DNA from: Nesterenkonia ebinurensis
GTDB taxonomy: Bacteria > Actinomycetota > Actinomycetes > Actinomycetales > Micrococcaceae
Direction: 5' to 3'
Length of the DNA: 64,000 nt
NCBI RefSeq assembly: GCF_008711175.1
Contig: NZ_VWNF01000001.1
Location: forward strand, 78,402-142,401
Position 1 is the stretch's first letter, and every line of letters starts with the position of its first letter. Shown one piece after another: positions 1 through 7,223 of this stretch. The notes under the pieces are model-generated. The model saw nothing but the letters and a program-made list of their open reading frames with translations, searched no databases and was not told where the DNA came from. The position numbers and the translations under genes were made by a program.

Positions 1-1197
1 CACGAGGTTTACGTCTATGACGCCGTCCGAACGAGTTTCGGAAAACTGGGCGGCGCCCTGTCAGGAATCCGTCCAGACGACCTGGCAAAGATCGTCATCT
101 CGGCGACCGTGGAACGGGTCCTAGAGTTGGATCCGACAGAAGTCGATGAGGTCGTTTTTGGCAACGCGAACGGCGCCGGCGAGGAGAACCGGAACGTTGC
201 TCGAATGGCATGGCTGCTCGCCGGCGGCCCCGTGTCAGTGCCGGGAACAACTGTCAACAGGCTCTGTGGCTCTTCTCTGGACGCCACGATCATGGCGGCA
301 CGGCAGATTGCGATCGGCGACGCTGAGGTGATGCTTGTCGGCGGAGTTGAGTCGATGTCGCGGGCCCCCTGGGTGCTTCCCAAGACGGAGCGGCCGTTTC
401 CGATGCAGAATCTGGAACTGGTCAACACGACGTTGGGTTGGCGACTGATCAATCCCGAGATGCATACTCCGTGGACCGTTTCGCTGGGCGAAGCGACTGA
501 GCAGTTACGCGAGAAGTACGGCATCAACAGGGAGCGACAGGACGAGTTTGCTGCGCAGTCCCATGCAAAGGCCGCCTCCGCATGGACAGCAGGACGCTAT
601 GAAGACTTGGTAGTCACAGTTCCCGGCGCTGATCTTGATCGAGATGAGACGATCCGTGAGGAGGTCACCGTTGAGCGACTCAGTGCACTCAAGCCAGTAT
701 TTCGCCGCGAGAACGGCACAGTCACGGCAGGAAACTCCTCGCCCATGAATGACGGCGCATCGGCTGCCCTTCTCGGGTCAGCAGCGGCATCAACGAAGCT
801 GGGGCGCAGTCCCACTGCCCGTATCGCGGGCTGGGCGGCGGCGGCCAATGAGCCTCAGGACTTCGGCTATGCACCTGTCGAGGCGACCAATCGAGCACTG
901 GCCAAGGCAGGCATCCAGTGGTCGGACATCCAGGCAGTGGAGCTGAACGAAGCGTTTGCGGCTCAAGCCTTAGCCTGCCTGGACGCCTGGAAAGTTGACC
1001 CACATATCGTCAATTCCTGGGGTGGAGCTGTGGCTCTGGGACATCCACTCGGAGCCTCAGGGACTCGATTGCTCGGCACCCTGGCGGCCAGGCTGCGCAG
1101 CGAAGGACTCCGCTGGGGTGTCGCCTCCCTGTGTATCGGCGTTGGTCAGGGTTTGGCAATCGTGCTGGAGAACGTAGCTACAGAGAGGAAGCAATGA
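1..1197 (+). CDS. pcaF: 3-oxoadipyl-CoA thiolase (5' end outside window)
   Basis: Thiolase that splits 3-oxoadipyl-CoA into succinyl-CoA and acetyl-CoA, the last step of the beta-ketoadipate pathway. Frame 1 is open from base 1 and already reads thiolase N-terminal sequence (EVYVYDAVRT), so only a few codons are missing. The acyl-accepting Cys lies in NRLCGSS at codon 265-267, the His motif GHPLGASG follows near 1048, and the second catalytic Cys is in CIGVGQG near 1135. The stop overlaps the pcaI start (ATGA at 1194-1197), so the two are translationally coupled. The PcaF specificity is inferred from pcaIJ immediately downstream; a generic acetyl-CoA acyltransferase is the alternative. Confidence 0.9.
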   Translation, partial: HEVYVYDAVRTSFGKLGGALSGIRPDDLAKIVISATVERVLELDPTEVDEVVFGNANGAGEENRNVARMAWLLAGGPVSVPGTTVNRLCGSSLDATIMAARQIAIGDAEVMLVGGVESMSRAPWVLPKTERPFPMQNLELVNTTLGWRLINPEMHTPWTVSLGEATEQLREKYGINRERQDEFAAQSHAKAASAWTAGRYEDLVVTVPGADLDRDETIREEVTVERLSALKPVFRRENGTVTAGNSSPMNDGASAALLGSAAASTKLGRSPTARIAGWAAAANEPQDFGYAPVEATNRALAKAGIQWSDIQAVELNEAFAAQALACLDAWKVDPHIVNSWGGAVALGHPLGASGTRLLGTLAARLRSEGLRWGVASLCIGVGQGLAIVLENVATERKQ

Positions 1198-1901
1198 CTC
1201 ACATCGTCTCCACGGCAGAAGAAGCGGTGTCTTCTATTCGCGACGGCTGCACGATCCTCATGGGCGGATTTGGAAATGCTGGCCAACCGTTCGAGCTCAT
1301 CGACGCACTCATAGACACTGGAGCGGAGAGTCTTACCATAGTCAGCAATAACGCGGGGCAAGGAGATGCCGGTCTGGCTCTGCTGGTCAAAGAGCGGCGA
1401 GTTCGTAGAATCATCTGCTCCTTTCCTCGACAGAAGGACTCCTGGCATTTCGACGCCGCCTACCGGGCTGGCGAGATCGAGTTGGAACTTGTTCCACAGG
1501 GAAATTTGGCCGAAAGACTGCGTGCAGCCGGTGCCGGAATCGGCGCCTTCTATACACCTACCGGATACGGAACTGAACTTGCCCGGGGGAAAGAGACCCG
1601 AACCATCGAGGGAAAGAACTACGTGCTGGAGTACCCGCTTCATGGTGACTTCGCCCTGATCAAGGCACTTCATGCCGACGAAGTCGGCAATCTTCAGTAC
1701 CGCAAGACAGCACGAAACTTTGGTCCGATCATGGCAGCGGCAGCGAGCACCACGATCGTTCAAGTCGCAGATGTTCTGTCTGTCGGTGCTATCGACCCTG
1801 AGCATGTCGTCACTCCCGGGATCTATGTCGATACCGTCGTGGCGCTGCCCGGCCCCCCCTCGACAACCGGAAATCACCGAACGGAGGCACCCCATGAATA
1901 A
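1194..1901 (+). CDS. pcaI: 3-oxoadipate CoA-transferase subunit A
   Basis: Alpha subunit of succinyl-CoA:3-oxoadipate CoA-transferase, which activates 3-oxoadipate for PcaF. The 235-residue product has the glycine-rich N-terminal CoA-transferase pattern LMGGFGNAGQP and ends with VVTPGIYVDTVV, typical of family I CoA-transferase A chains. The ATG is chosen at 1194 because it overlaps the pcaF stop. A longer reading from 1131 would run inside pcaF. The 3' end overlaps pcaJ by 8 bp, giving one pcaF-I-J operon. Confidence 0.93.
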   Translation: MTHIVSTAEEAVSSIRDGCTILMGGFGNAGQPFELIDALIDTGAESLTIVSNNAGQGDAGLALLVKERRVRRIICSFPRQKDSWHFDAAYRAGEIELELVPQGNLAERLRAAGAGIGAFYTPTGYGTELARGKETRTIEGKNYVLEYPLHGDFALIKALHADEVGNLQYRKTARNFGPIMAAAASTTIVQVADVLSVGAIDPEHVVTPGIYVDTVVALPGPPSTTGNHRTEAPHE

Positions 1902-2598
1902 ACCACTGACGCGTGACGAGCTGGCCAAGAAGGTCGCCGCTGACATTTCTCCGGGCTCCTATGTGAACCTCGGAATCGGCCAGCCGACAAAAGTTGCGGA
2001 CTACCTTCGACCAGAGCAGAACATCACTCTGCACACTGAGAACGGCATGCTGGGCATGGGACCTGAAGCCCAAGATTCCCAAGTCGACGAGGATCTCATC
2101 AACGCAGGAAAGATTCCCGTCACAGAGACACCTGGAGCCAGCTACTTCCATCACGCGGATTCCTTCGCCATGATGCGAGGCGGCCACCTGGACGTCTGCG
2201 TCTTAGGAGCGTTCCAGGTCTCCGCCAGGGGCGACCTGGCCAACTGGTCCACTGGATCCCCTGACTCGATCCCTGCCGTGGGCGGAGCGATGGATCTTGC
2301 CGTTGGAGCCAAGGCCGTTTTCGTGATGATGTCTCTCTTCGCCAAGGATGGCACCGCGAAAATCGTTCCTGACTTGACCTATCCAGTTACTGGCCTGGGC
2401 TGTGTCACCAGAATCTATACCGATCACGGTGTGTTTCTGCTCAGCGGCAGCGGGGCGAGTTCCACTTTGATCCTCCATGAAGCTTTCGGACTGCCCGCCG
2501 AGGAGATCGCGGCTCGCCTCGACGTCGAAGTCCAACTCGACCATAAGCTGGGCTCTTCAGCTGAGGCTCACTTCCAGTCACCAGTCCAGCCGGTGTAG
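1894..2598 (+). CDS. pcaJ: 3-oxoadipate CoA-transferase subunit B
   Basis: Beta subunit, 234 residues, carrying the catalytic glutamate that forms the glutamyl-CoA thioester (motif TENGMLGMGP, about residues 49-58). A GGAGG-type ribosome site (1881-1886) precedes the ATG at 1894. Its last 31 bp overlap the 3' end of the convergent pobA gene, so the C-terminal codons of both proteins are read from opposite strands of the same DNA. No separate terminator is visible in this junction. Confidence 0.93.
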   Translation: MNKPLTRDELAKKVAADISPGSYVNLGIGQPTKVADYLRPEQNITLHTENGMLGMGPEAQDSQVDEDLINAGKIPVTETPGASYFHHADSFAMMRGGHLDVCVLGAFQVSARGDLANWSTGSPDSIPAVGGAMDLAVGAKAVFVMMSLFAKDGTAKIVPDLTYPVTGLGCVTRIYTDHGVFLLSGSGASSTLILHEAFGLPAEEIAARLDVEVQLDHKLGSSAEAHFQSPVQPV

Positions 2599-3797
2599 CA
2601 GTCGGCGAAGAATGCTCGACCGTACCGTGAGCCAGTGATGGCATCAAACTCTCCACGTCGTCTGCGTTGGGCGAATGCGTCGTCCCCCGGCTCACGATGC
2701 AGCAGATTGGTGGCCCAGTAGGAGAAGTTCTGCGCCTTCCACACGCGATCCAAAGCTGTACGGGAGTAGCGAAGCAGCGGCTCTTCCAGCGCCGTTGCGC
2801 CGCCTCCGGGCGCTGCCCCCCGGAGGCGGCCAAGGAATTCAGCAATCTCTGGCACCAGCGCGCGGACATCGGAGAATGCCAAGTTCAGGCCTTTAGCACC
2901 AGTCGGGGGGACCGTGTGCCCCGCATCCCCTGCGAGCACCAGTCGCCCAAAGGTCAACGGATCGCAGACGTAGGATCGAAATGGCAGCACGGTCCGCTCA
3001 ATAATCGGCCCCCGCTTCAGGCGCACGTCCCCGTTCTCACCGAGCACCCGTTGGATATGGTCGAATATCTCCTCGTCGGTCCACTCCTCCGGATCGGTGT
3101 CAGGATCGCACTGAAAGTACATCCGCTGCACACGCTCATTACGTTGCGAAATCAGTGCGAAGCCAACATCAGAATTGGCATAGATCAGTTCAGCAGCCGT
3201 GGGCGGGGCCTCACAGAGAATGCCGAACCAGGCATACGGATACGAGGTGAAGTAGTCAGTGCGCACACTCTCCGGGATCAATCGGCGGCATGAGGAACGA
3301 GAGCCGTCAGCTCCAATGATCAACTCAGCTTCGATAGTCCGCTGATCCTCAGCACTATCGTGAAATGTAATACTCGGATGCGTGGAGTCGACGCCATGCA
3401 CCTCGACATGGTCGGCGGACCAGAAGATTGCTCCCCCTTCGCGCTGCCAGGCTGTAGCGAGGTCAAGAAACACCTCATTCTGAGGGTAGAGCCACACAGA
3501 CCGCCCGACGAGGTCCTGGAAGTCAATTCTTTGCCGCTGGCCATTGAAGCTCAACACAGTACCGCGATGTTCATGACCGTGCGTCAGTACGCGGGAATCG
3601 ATCTCTGACTGCACCAGCATCTCAACTGTTCCGGCTTCCAAAATTCCCGCCCGGTGAGTGCGGTAGATCTGGTCTTCGCTGCGTCGCTCGACGACGGCTG
3701 CATTGATCCCCCGGCGTTTCAGCAACAGCGCCGCCATCAGCCCCGCCGGCCCACCGCCTACAATGCCAACGTCGACGCGAATTGATTCCTGAGCCAT
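2568..3797 (-). CDS. pobA: 4-hydroxybenzoate 3-monooxygenase
   Basis: FAD-dependent hydroxylase converting 4-hydroxybenzoate to protocatechuate, feeding the pathway whose last enzymes are PcaIJ and PcaF. The 409-residue length is normal for the family. Visible motifs are the dinucleotide fold GIVGGGPAG (11-19), the DG motif GADGSRS (162-168) and the GD motif LAGDAGHTVPPTGAKG from about 288. Residues equivalent to the Pseudomonas substrate-binding set (Tyr201, Ser212, Arg214, Tyr222) are Tyr206, Ser217, Arg219 and Tyr227, which supports true 4-hydroxybenzoate specificity. It is read toward pcaJ and preceded by an IclR gene in the same orientation. Confidence 0.95.
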   Translation of the reverse strand: MAQESIRVDVGIVGGGPAGLMAALLLKRRGINAAVVERRSEDQIYRTHRAGILEAGTVEMLVQSEIDSRVLTHGHEHRGTVLSFNGQRQRIDFQDLVGRSVWLYPQNEVFLDLATAWQREGGAIFWSADHVEVHGVDSTHPSITFHDSAEDQRTIEAELIIGADGSRSSCRRLIPESVRTDYFTSYPYAWFGILCEAPPTAAELIYANSDVGFALISQRNERVQRMYFQCDPDTDPEEWTDEEIFDHIQRVLGENGDVRLKRGPIIERTVLPFRSYVCDPLTFGRLVLAGDAGHTVPPTGAKGLNLAFSDVRALVPEIAEFLGRLRGAAPGGGATALEEPLLRYSRTALDRVWKAQNFSYWATNLLHREPGDDAFAQRRRRGEFDAITGSRYGRAFFADCYTGWTGDWK

Positions 3798-3841
3798 GGG
3801 TCTCCTTTGCTGACGGGAGGCTGAAGCGATGGTGCTTTCTT

Positions 3842-3861
3842 ACATCTTCTCGAGAAAATGT
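3842..3861. promoter_or_regulatory. palindrome upstream of pobA, candidate IclR operator
   Basis: The sequence ACATCTTCTCGAGAAAATGT is a 20-bp inverted repeat with 9 of 10 pairs matching; the core TTCTCGAGAA (3847-3856) is perfect. It lies in the 83-bp gap between the IclR gene (3881-4654) and the pobA start at 3797. IclR proteins are dimers that bind such palindromes. Assignment to the adjacent regulator is inference. Confidence 0.5.
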
Positions 3862-3880
3862 TGCTTACGCCACAGAGTTC

Positions 3881-4654
3881 TCATTCAATGAGATGATTGT
3901 CGCGCGCGGCCTTCATGACTGCCCGTCCGATACTTCGCGCAGCGAGTTGCAGCAGTTGGACCGAGGACGCGTTTCCGCGAACCTCCCCCTGGTCTTCTCT
4001 GACGATGCCGAGTCCAGCTATCACCTTTCCGTCGGATCGATGAATGGGAACGGCAACCCCGGTGATATCCGGCTCAAGAGCTCCCGTCTGCAGGCAGTAG
4101 CCCATCCGCCTGACCTGCTCCAGTCGCTGCTCGTCCGGCACGGTCCCATGTTCCGAGTTCAAACCCGCACTCGAGCGTGATCGATAGCCGCGCCGAAACG
4201 CCTCCGGTGCATGAGCAAGAAGGACAGTTCCGGTTGACGACAGATGAAGTGGCAGGCGCCCCGCGATTGAGCCGTGGATCGTCGGCGCACCTCGCGCAGA
4301 GAGTCGATCAATGAACAGGACTTCATCGCCGTCGATCTTGCCAAGCTGAATATGCTGGCCGATCACGGCATGGGCATCAGCCAGGTATGGACGCGCCAGC
4401 ACTGCCAATTTCATCGTGGGCGCCGACCGGTTAGCAATCTCCCAGAGCCGTGTCCCCACGGCGAAACCACCAGACAGCTGCTCCAGCCAACCCGTTGCAG
4501 CGAGGTCGTGACAGAGCCTGTGTGTCGTTGCAGGAGGCAATCCCGTGCGGCGGGAAACTTCTGCGACACTGAGTTGGACATCGGCACCTGAGAACACTGA
4601 AAGCACCCGATCCAGCCGGGTCAACACCGATTCACCACTGGGCGAGTTCGCCAT
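3881..4654 (-). CDS. IclR-family regulator, probable PobR-type
   Basis: DNA-binding regulator of 257 residues with an N-terminal winged helix-turn-helix (LSVAEVSRRTGLPPATTHRL, about 28-47) and a C-terminal IclR effector domain. It lies directly upstream of pobA in the same orientation, so control of pobA by 4-hydroxybenzoate is the simplest reading. The start at 4654 has no Shine-Dalgarno sequence. A minus-strand TATACT box (4663-4668) ends 8 nt before the ATG, which suggests a leaderless transcript. It is divergent from the second IclR gene, with 46 bp between the starts. The effector is not proven by sequence. Confidence 0.85.
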   Translation of the reverse strand: MANSPSGESVLTRLDRVLSVFSGADVQLSVAEVSRRTGLPPATTHRLCHDLAATGWLEQLSGGFAVGTRLWEIANRSAPTMKLAVLARPYLADAHAVIGQHIQLGKIDGDEVLFIDRLSARGAPTIHGSIAGRLPLHLSSTGTVLLAHAPEAFRRGYRSRSSAGLNSEHGTVPDEQRLEQVRRMGYCLQTGALEPDITGVAVPIHRSDGKVIAGLGIVREDQGEVRGNASSVQLLQLAARSIGRAVMKAARDNHLIE

Positions 4655-4700
4655 AGCTGGGAAGTATAGGCGAGCGGACTACTCTTCAGCAGGTAGGCTC
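4655..4700. promoter_or_regulatory. compact divergent promoter between the two IclR genes
   Basis: The 46-bp gap holds a minus-strand -10-like TATACT (4663-4668), placed so that transcription would start at or next to the ATG of the 3881-4654 gene, and a plus-strand AGGTAGG ribosome site (4691-4697) for the gene starting at 4701. No clear palindrome is seen in the gap. Confidence 0.4.
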
Positions 4701-5543
4701 ATGCCCATGTCCGATCACGTGCCATCTGCGTCCACCACCTCCTTATCCCGCAAAGTTCCAGGCAAGGAAGACTTCGTACGATCGCTAGCCAGCGGGCTCA
4801 AGGTCTTAGAGTGCTTTTCGGATGCAGAGGCCGCCATGACCTTGTCGGAGGTCGCTCGACGCACCGGACTTTCCAGGGCAACAGCCCGACGAATGCTGCA
4901 CACCCTGATACACCTCGGATATGCCAGCACTGATGGGCGTGACTTTACGCTGACCCCCAAAGTGCTCAGCCTAGGACTTGGCTTCTGGTCAGGGAACAGC
5001 CTCAAGGACCTCCTGCAGCCGGCCCTGCATGACCTTGCTGCTGAACTCAATGAGTCGTGCTCTGCGTCCATCCTGGTCGGCGATGAGATCGTCTATATCG
5101 CCCGGGTTCATACGCGGCGAATTATGCGAATGGACCTCGACGTCGGCACCCGGCTGCCGGCATTTGCCACCTCAATGGGACGAGTTCTGCTTTCCGATGT
5201 CGATCAGACATCTCTTTACCGACTCCTGGAGGGCGCCGAGCGCCCGCAGTTCACCCCCGCAACGATCACTGAGGTAGAGGAACTCGTCAAGGTGATCACT
5301 CGTGGACGCAACGATGGCTATGTCATGGTCGACCAGGAACTTGAGGCAGGGCTGCGCTCCGTCGCCGTCCCAGTGAAGCATCCGGATCGGGGAGTGACCA
5401 CCGCCATCAACGTCTCAGTCTCAGCCGGCCTTGAGCCAGCAGGCGAGTCGCTGAAGCGCGTACTGCCCAGCCTGAAACGCTGTGCCGAGACAGCGGCCCA
5501 AGCTCTCCAAGCATGGGAGCGAGGAAGAGGTCGCAGAGCCTGA
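4701..5543 (+). CDS. pcaR: IclR-family regulator, PcaR-type
   Basis: 280-residue IclR protein resembling PcaR/PcaU-type activators of protocatechuate genes: winged HTH (MTLSEVARRTGLSRATARRM, about 46-65) followed by the effector-binding domain with the stretch ARVHTRRIMRMDLDVGTRLP and a conserved C-terminal SVAVPV segment. ATG 4701 is preferred because AGGTAGG precedes it by a normal distance; ATG 4707 is the alternative. With pcaFIJ and pobA around it, it probably regulates the protocatechuate branch, possibly including genes left of the window. Confidence 0.82.
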   Translation: MPMSDHVPSASTTSLSRKVPGKEDFVRSLASGLKVLECFSDAEAAMTLSEVARRTGLSRATARRMLHTLIHLGYASTDGRDFTLTPKVLSLGLGFWSGNSLKDLLQPALHDLAAELNESCSASILVGDEIVYIARVHTRRIMRMDLDVGTRLPAFATSMGRVLLSDVDQTSLYRLLEGAERPQFTPATITEVEELVKVITRGRNDGYVMVDQELEAGLRSVAVPVKHPDRGVTTAINVSVSAGLEPAGESLKRVLPSLKRCAETAAQALQAWERGRGRRA

Positions 5544-5583
5544 GGCCTTGACGTGATCTAACTCACAGCATAAGGTGTTCTTT

Positions 5584-5603
5584 TAGCGAACAATTGTTCG
5601 CTA
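5584..5603. promoter_or_regulatory. perfect 20-bp palindrome, candidate operator
   Basis: TAGCGAACAATTGTTCGCTA is its own reverse complement over 20 bp. It lies between the IclR gene stop (5543) and the esterase GTG (5717). There is no U-rich tract on either side, so a terminator is unlikely. Half-site GCGAAC is of a type seen at IclR-family sites, but which protein binds is unknown. Confidence 0.45.
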
Positions 5604-5716
5604 CTGACCCAATTCGCCCAATGGCTTCCATCTCAACAATGCTTGCCCTGCACACAGGGCCGGGGGGTCAGTTGCACTCTGAGGTAGCGGAGCCAATTCC
5701 CATTTGAGGAGTCACT

Positions 5717-7156
5717 GTGCGCCAAAGTCGAAGAACCCGTCCTACACAGCCTGCCTTTTTGGCACGATTACCCCGCCTCCTTGGAACACTCTTTGCCCTG
5801 CTTGGCATTCTCTCTTTGGCAGCCCCTTCCCAGGCTGCGGATCAGGTTGATCCCGAGCCTGAGGTCGAAACCATCACGGACCTCGCCTACACAGATCCGG
5901 TACCGGCCGAGACTCAGGGCAATCTGCTCGACCTGTACCTGCCAGTGTCAGAAGACGAGGCTCCCCTGCCCCTGATCATCTGGACATCCGGATCCGCCTG
6001 GATGGGTGACACTGGCAAAGAAGGTGCCGGGAACATCGCCGAGGAGTTCACCTCTCGAGGGTTCGCTGTTGCTGGCGTGAGCGTCCGCTCGAGCAGCCAG
6101 GTGCAGTTCCCCGGCCAGCTCCACGACATCCGAGCAAGCATCAGATGGTTAAGAGCTAATGCTGACGAGTACAATATCGACCCCGACCGCATCGCCATTA
6201 TGGGTGACTCATCCGGTGGTTGGGTCGCAGCGATAGCCGCAACCACCAGCAGTATTGACCAGTTGGGCGACGAGCCCGATACCGAGGGCGTCTCCAGCGC
6301 TGTGCAGGCTTCAGTCCCCTTCTTCCCACCTGTGGACCTTCTGCTGCTGGATGAGCAGACCGCCGAACAGCATGAGGCGTATGATCTGCCCTTTGACCCC
6401 TTCATTGTGCATGACGACCCCCAGTCCCCGGAATCAATGCTGATTGGCTGCCCGATTCAGGAATGTCCAGAGGAGACTGAGCGAGCTAATCCAGTCGCCT
6501 ACGTCGATGGCACTGAACCACCCATCCATGTGTTCCATGGCACGCACGATCCACTGCTGCCCCCCGGTTCATCAGAAACTCTGTTCAACGCTCTGGTCAA
6601 CGTCGGCAGCAGCGCAACTTACACTCTGGTTGAAGAGGCCGGCCACTCCGTCGTGGAGATCATCGGTGCTGAAAACTACACCGTCTATCAGCCCAACCCG
6701 AGCGGCGAACTAGTCACCGGCCAGGATCCGGCACCTACCTGGGACAATATCGAGCAGTTCCTGTGGGATTCATTGGGCACCACTGAGCCGGGAGAACCGG
6801 ACCCCAGCCCAACAGAGACTCCGTCACCGACACCCACTGAGCCGACTGAGGAGCCCAGCCCGACAGAGTCGCCAGCCCCAACCGAGGAACCTAGTGAGAC
6901 TGAGACCCCCGCTCCCACTGAGGAACCTTCGCCGACGCCGTCTGAGAGCCCGTCTGAAACTGAAGAGCCTACTGAAACGAGCTCCCCGGACCCCAGTGCC
7001 GTGGAGGACCCCAGCAAAACTCCGGCAGAAGGCAGCGATCAGGAGTCAGACCTGGCCGCCACCGGCGCGCAAACTGCAGCACTGGTGACAGGCAGCGCCC
7101 TGTTGATCCTGATCGGTGTGGTGACACTCATATGGTTCCGCAAACACAAGGTGTGA
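5717..7156 (+). CDS. secreted alpha/beta-hydrolase esterase with LAXTG wall-sorting tail
   Basis: 479-residue exported esterase. An arginine-rich N-terminus and hydrophobic core end in SQA-A (cleavage near 40). The hydrolase domain (about 50-350) has the nucleophile motif GDSSG with Ser165, an oxyanion-like SGSAW segment, and a late GHS histidine, matching BD-FAE/carboxylesterase-like enzymes. A Pro/Thr/Ser/Glu-rich linker (about 356-440) of TEEPSPT-type repeats follows. The C-terminus reads LAATG (446-450), a hydrophobic helix, then FRKHKV, matching the LAXTG signal used by class E sortases. GTG 5717 follows a TGAGGAG ribosome site. Substrate unknown; no sortase gene is in the window. Confidence 0.8.
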   Translation: MRQSRRTRPTQPAFLARLPRLLGTLFALLGILSLAAPSQAADQVDPEPEVETITDLAYTDPVPAETQGNLLDLYLPVSEDEAPLPLIIWTSGSAWMGDTGKEGAGNIAEEFTSRGFAVAGVSVRSSSQVQFPGQLHDIRASIRWLRANADEYNIDPDRIAIMGDSSGGWVAAIAATTSSIDQLGDEPDTEGVSSAVQASVPFFPPVDLLLLDEQTAEQHEAYDLPFDPFIVHDDPQSPESMLIGCPIQECPEETERANPVAYVDGTEPPIHVFHGTHDPLLPPGSSETLFNALVNVGSSATYTLVEEAGHSVVEIIGAENYTVYQPNPSGELVTGQDPAPTWDNIEQFLWDSLGTTEPGEPDPSPTETPSPTPTEPTEEPSPTESPAPTEEPSETETPAPTEEPSPTPSESPSETEEPTETSSPDPSAVEDPSKTPAEGSDQESDLAATGAQTAALVTGSALLILIGVVTLIWFRKHKV

Positions 7157-7172
7157 TCTAACCGCCTCCAAG

Positions 7173-7223
7173 TTCTGAGTTGGCGGCTGACTTCAGCTGC
7201 CTGTATCAGCCGCCAACTCAGAA
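7173..7223. terminator. 18-bp perfect inverted repeat between esterase and valS
   Basis: Arms 7173-7190 and 7206-7223 (TTCTGAGTTGGCGGCTGA and its complement) are perfect over 18 bp with a 15-nt loop. The right arm is the coding end of valS and the loop contains the valS stop. No U-tract follows in either direction, so if it terminates the two convergent genes it does so without the classic tail. Confidence 0.55.

Noticed and set aside
5584..5603. Rho-independent terminator of pcaR
   Set aside because: The palindrome has no loop and no downstream T-run on either strand.
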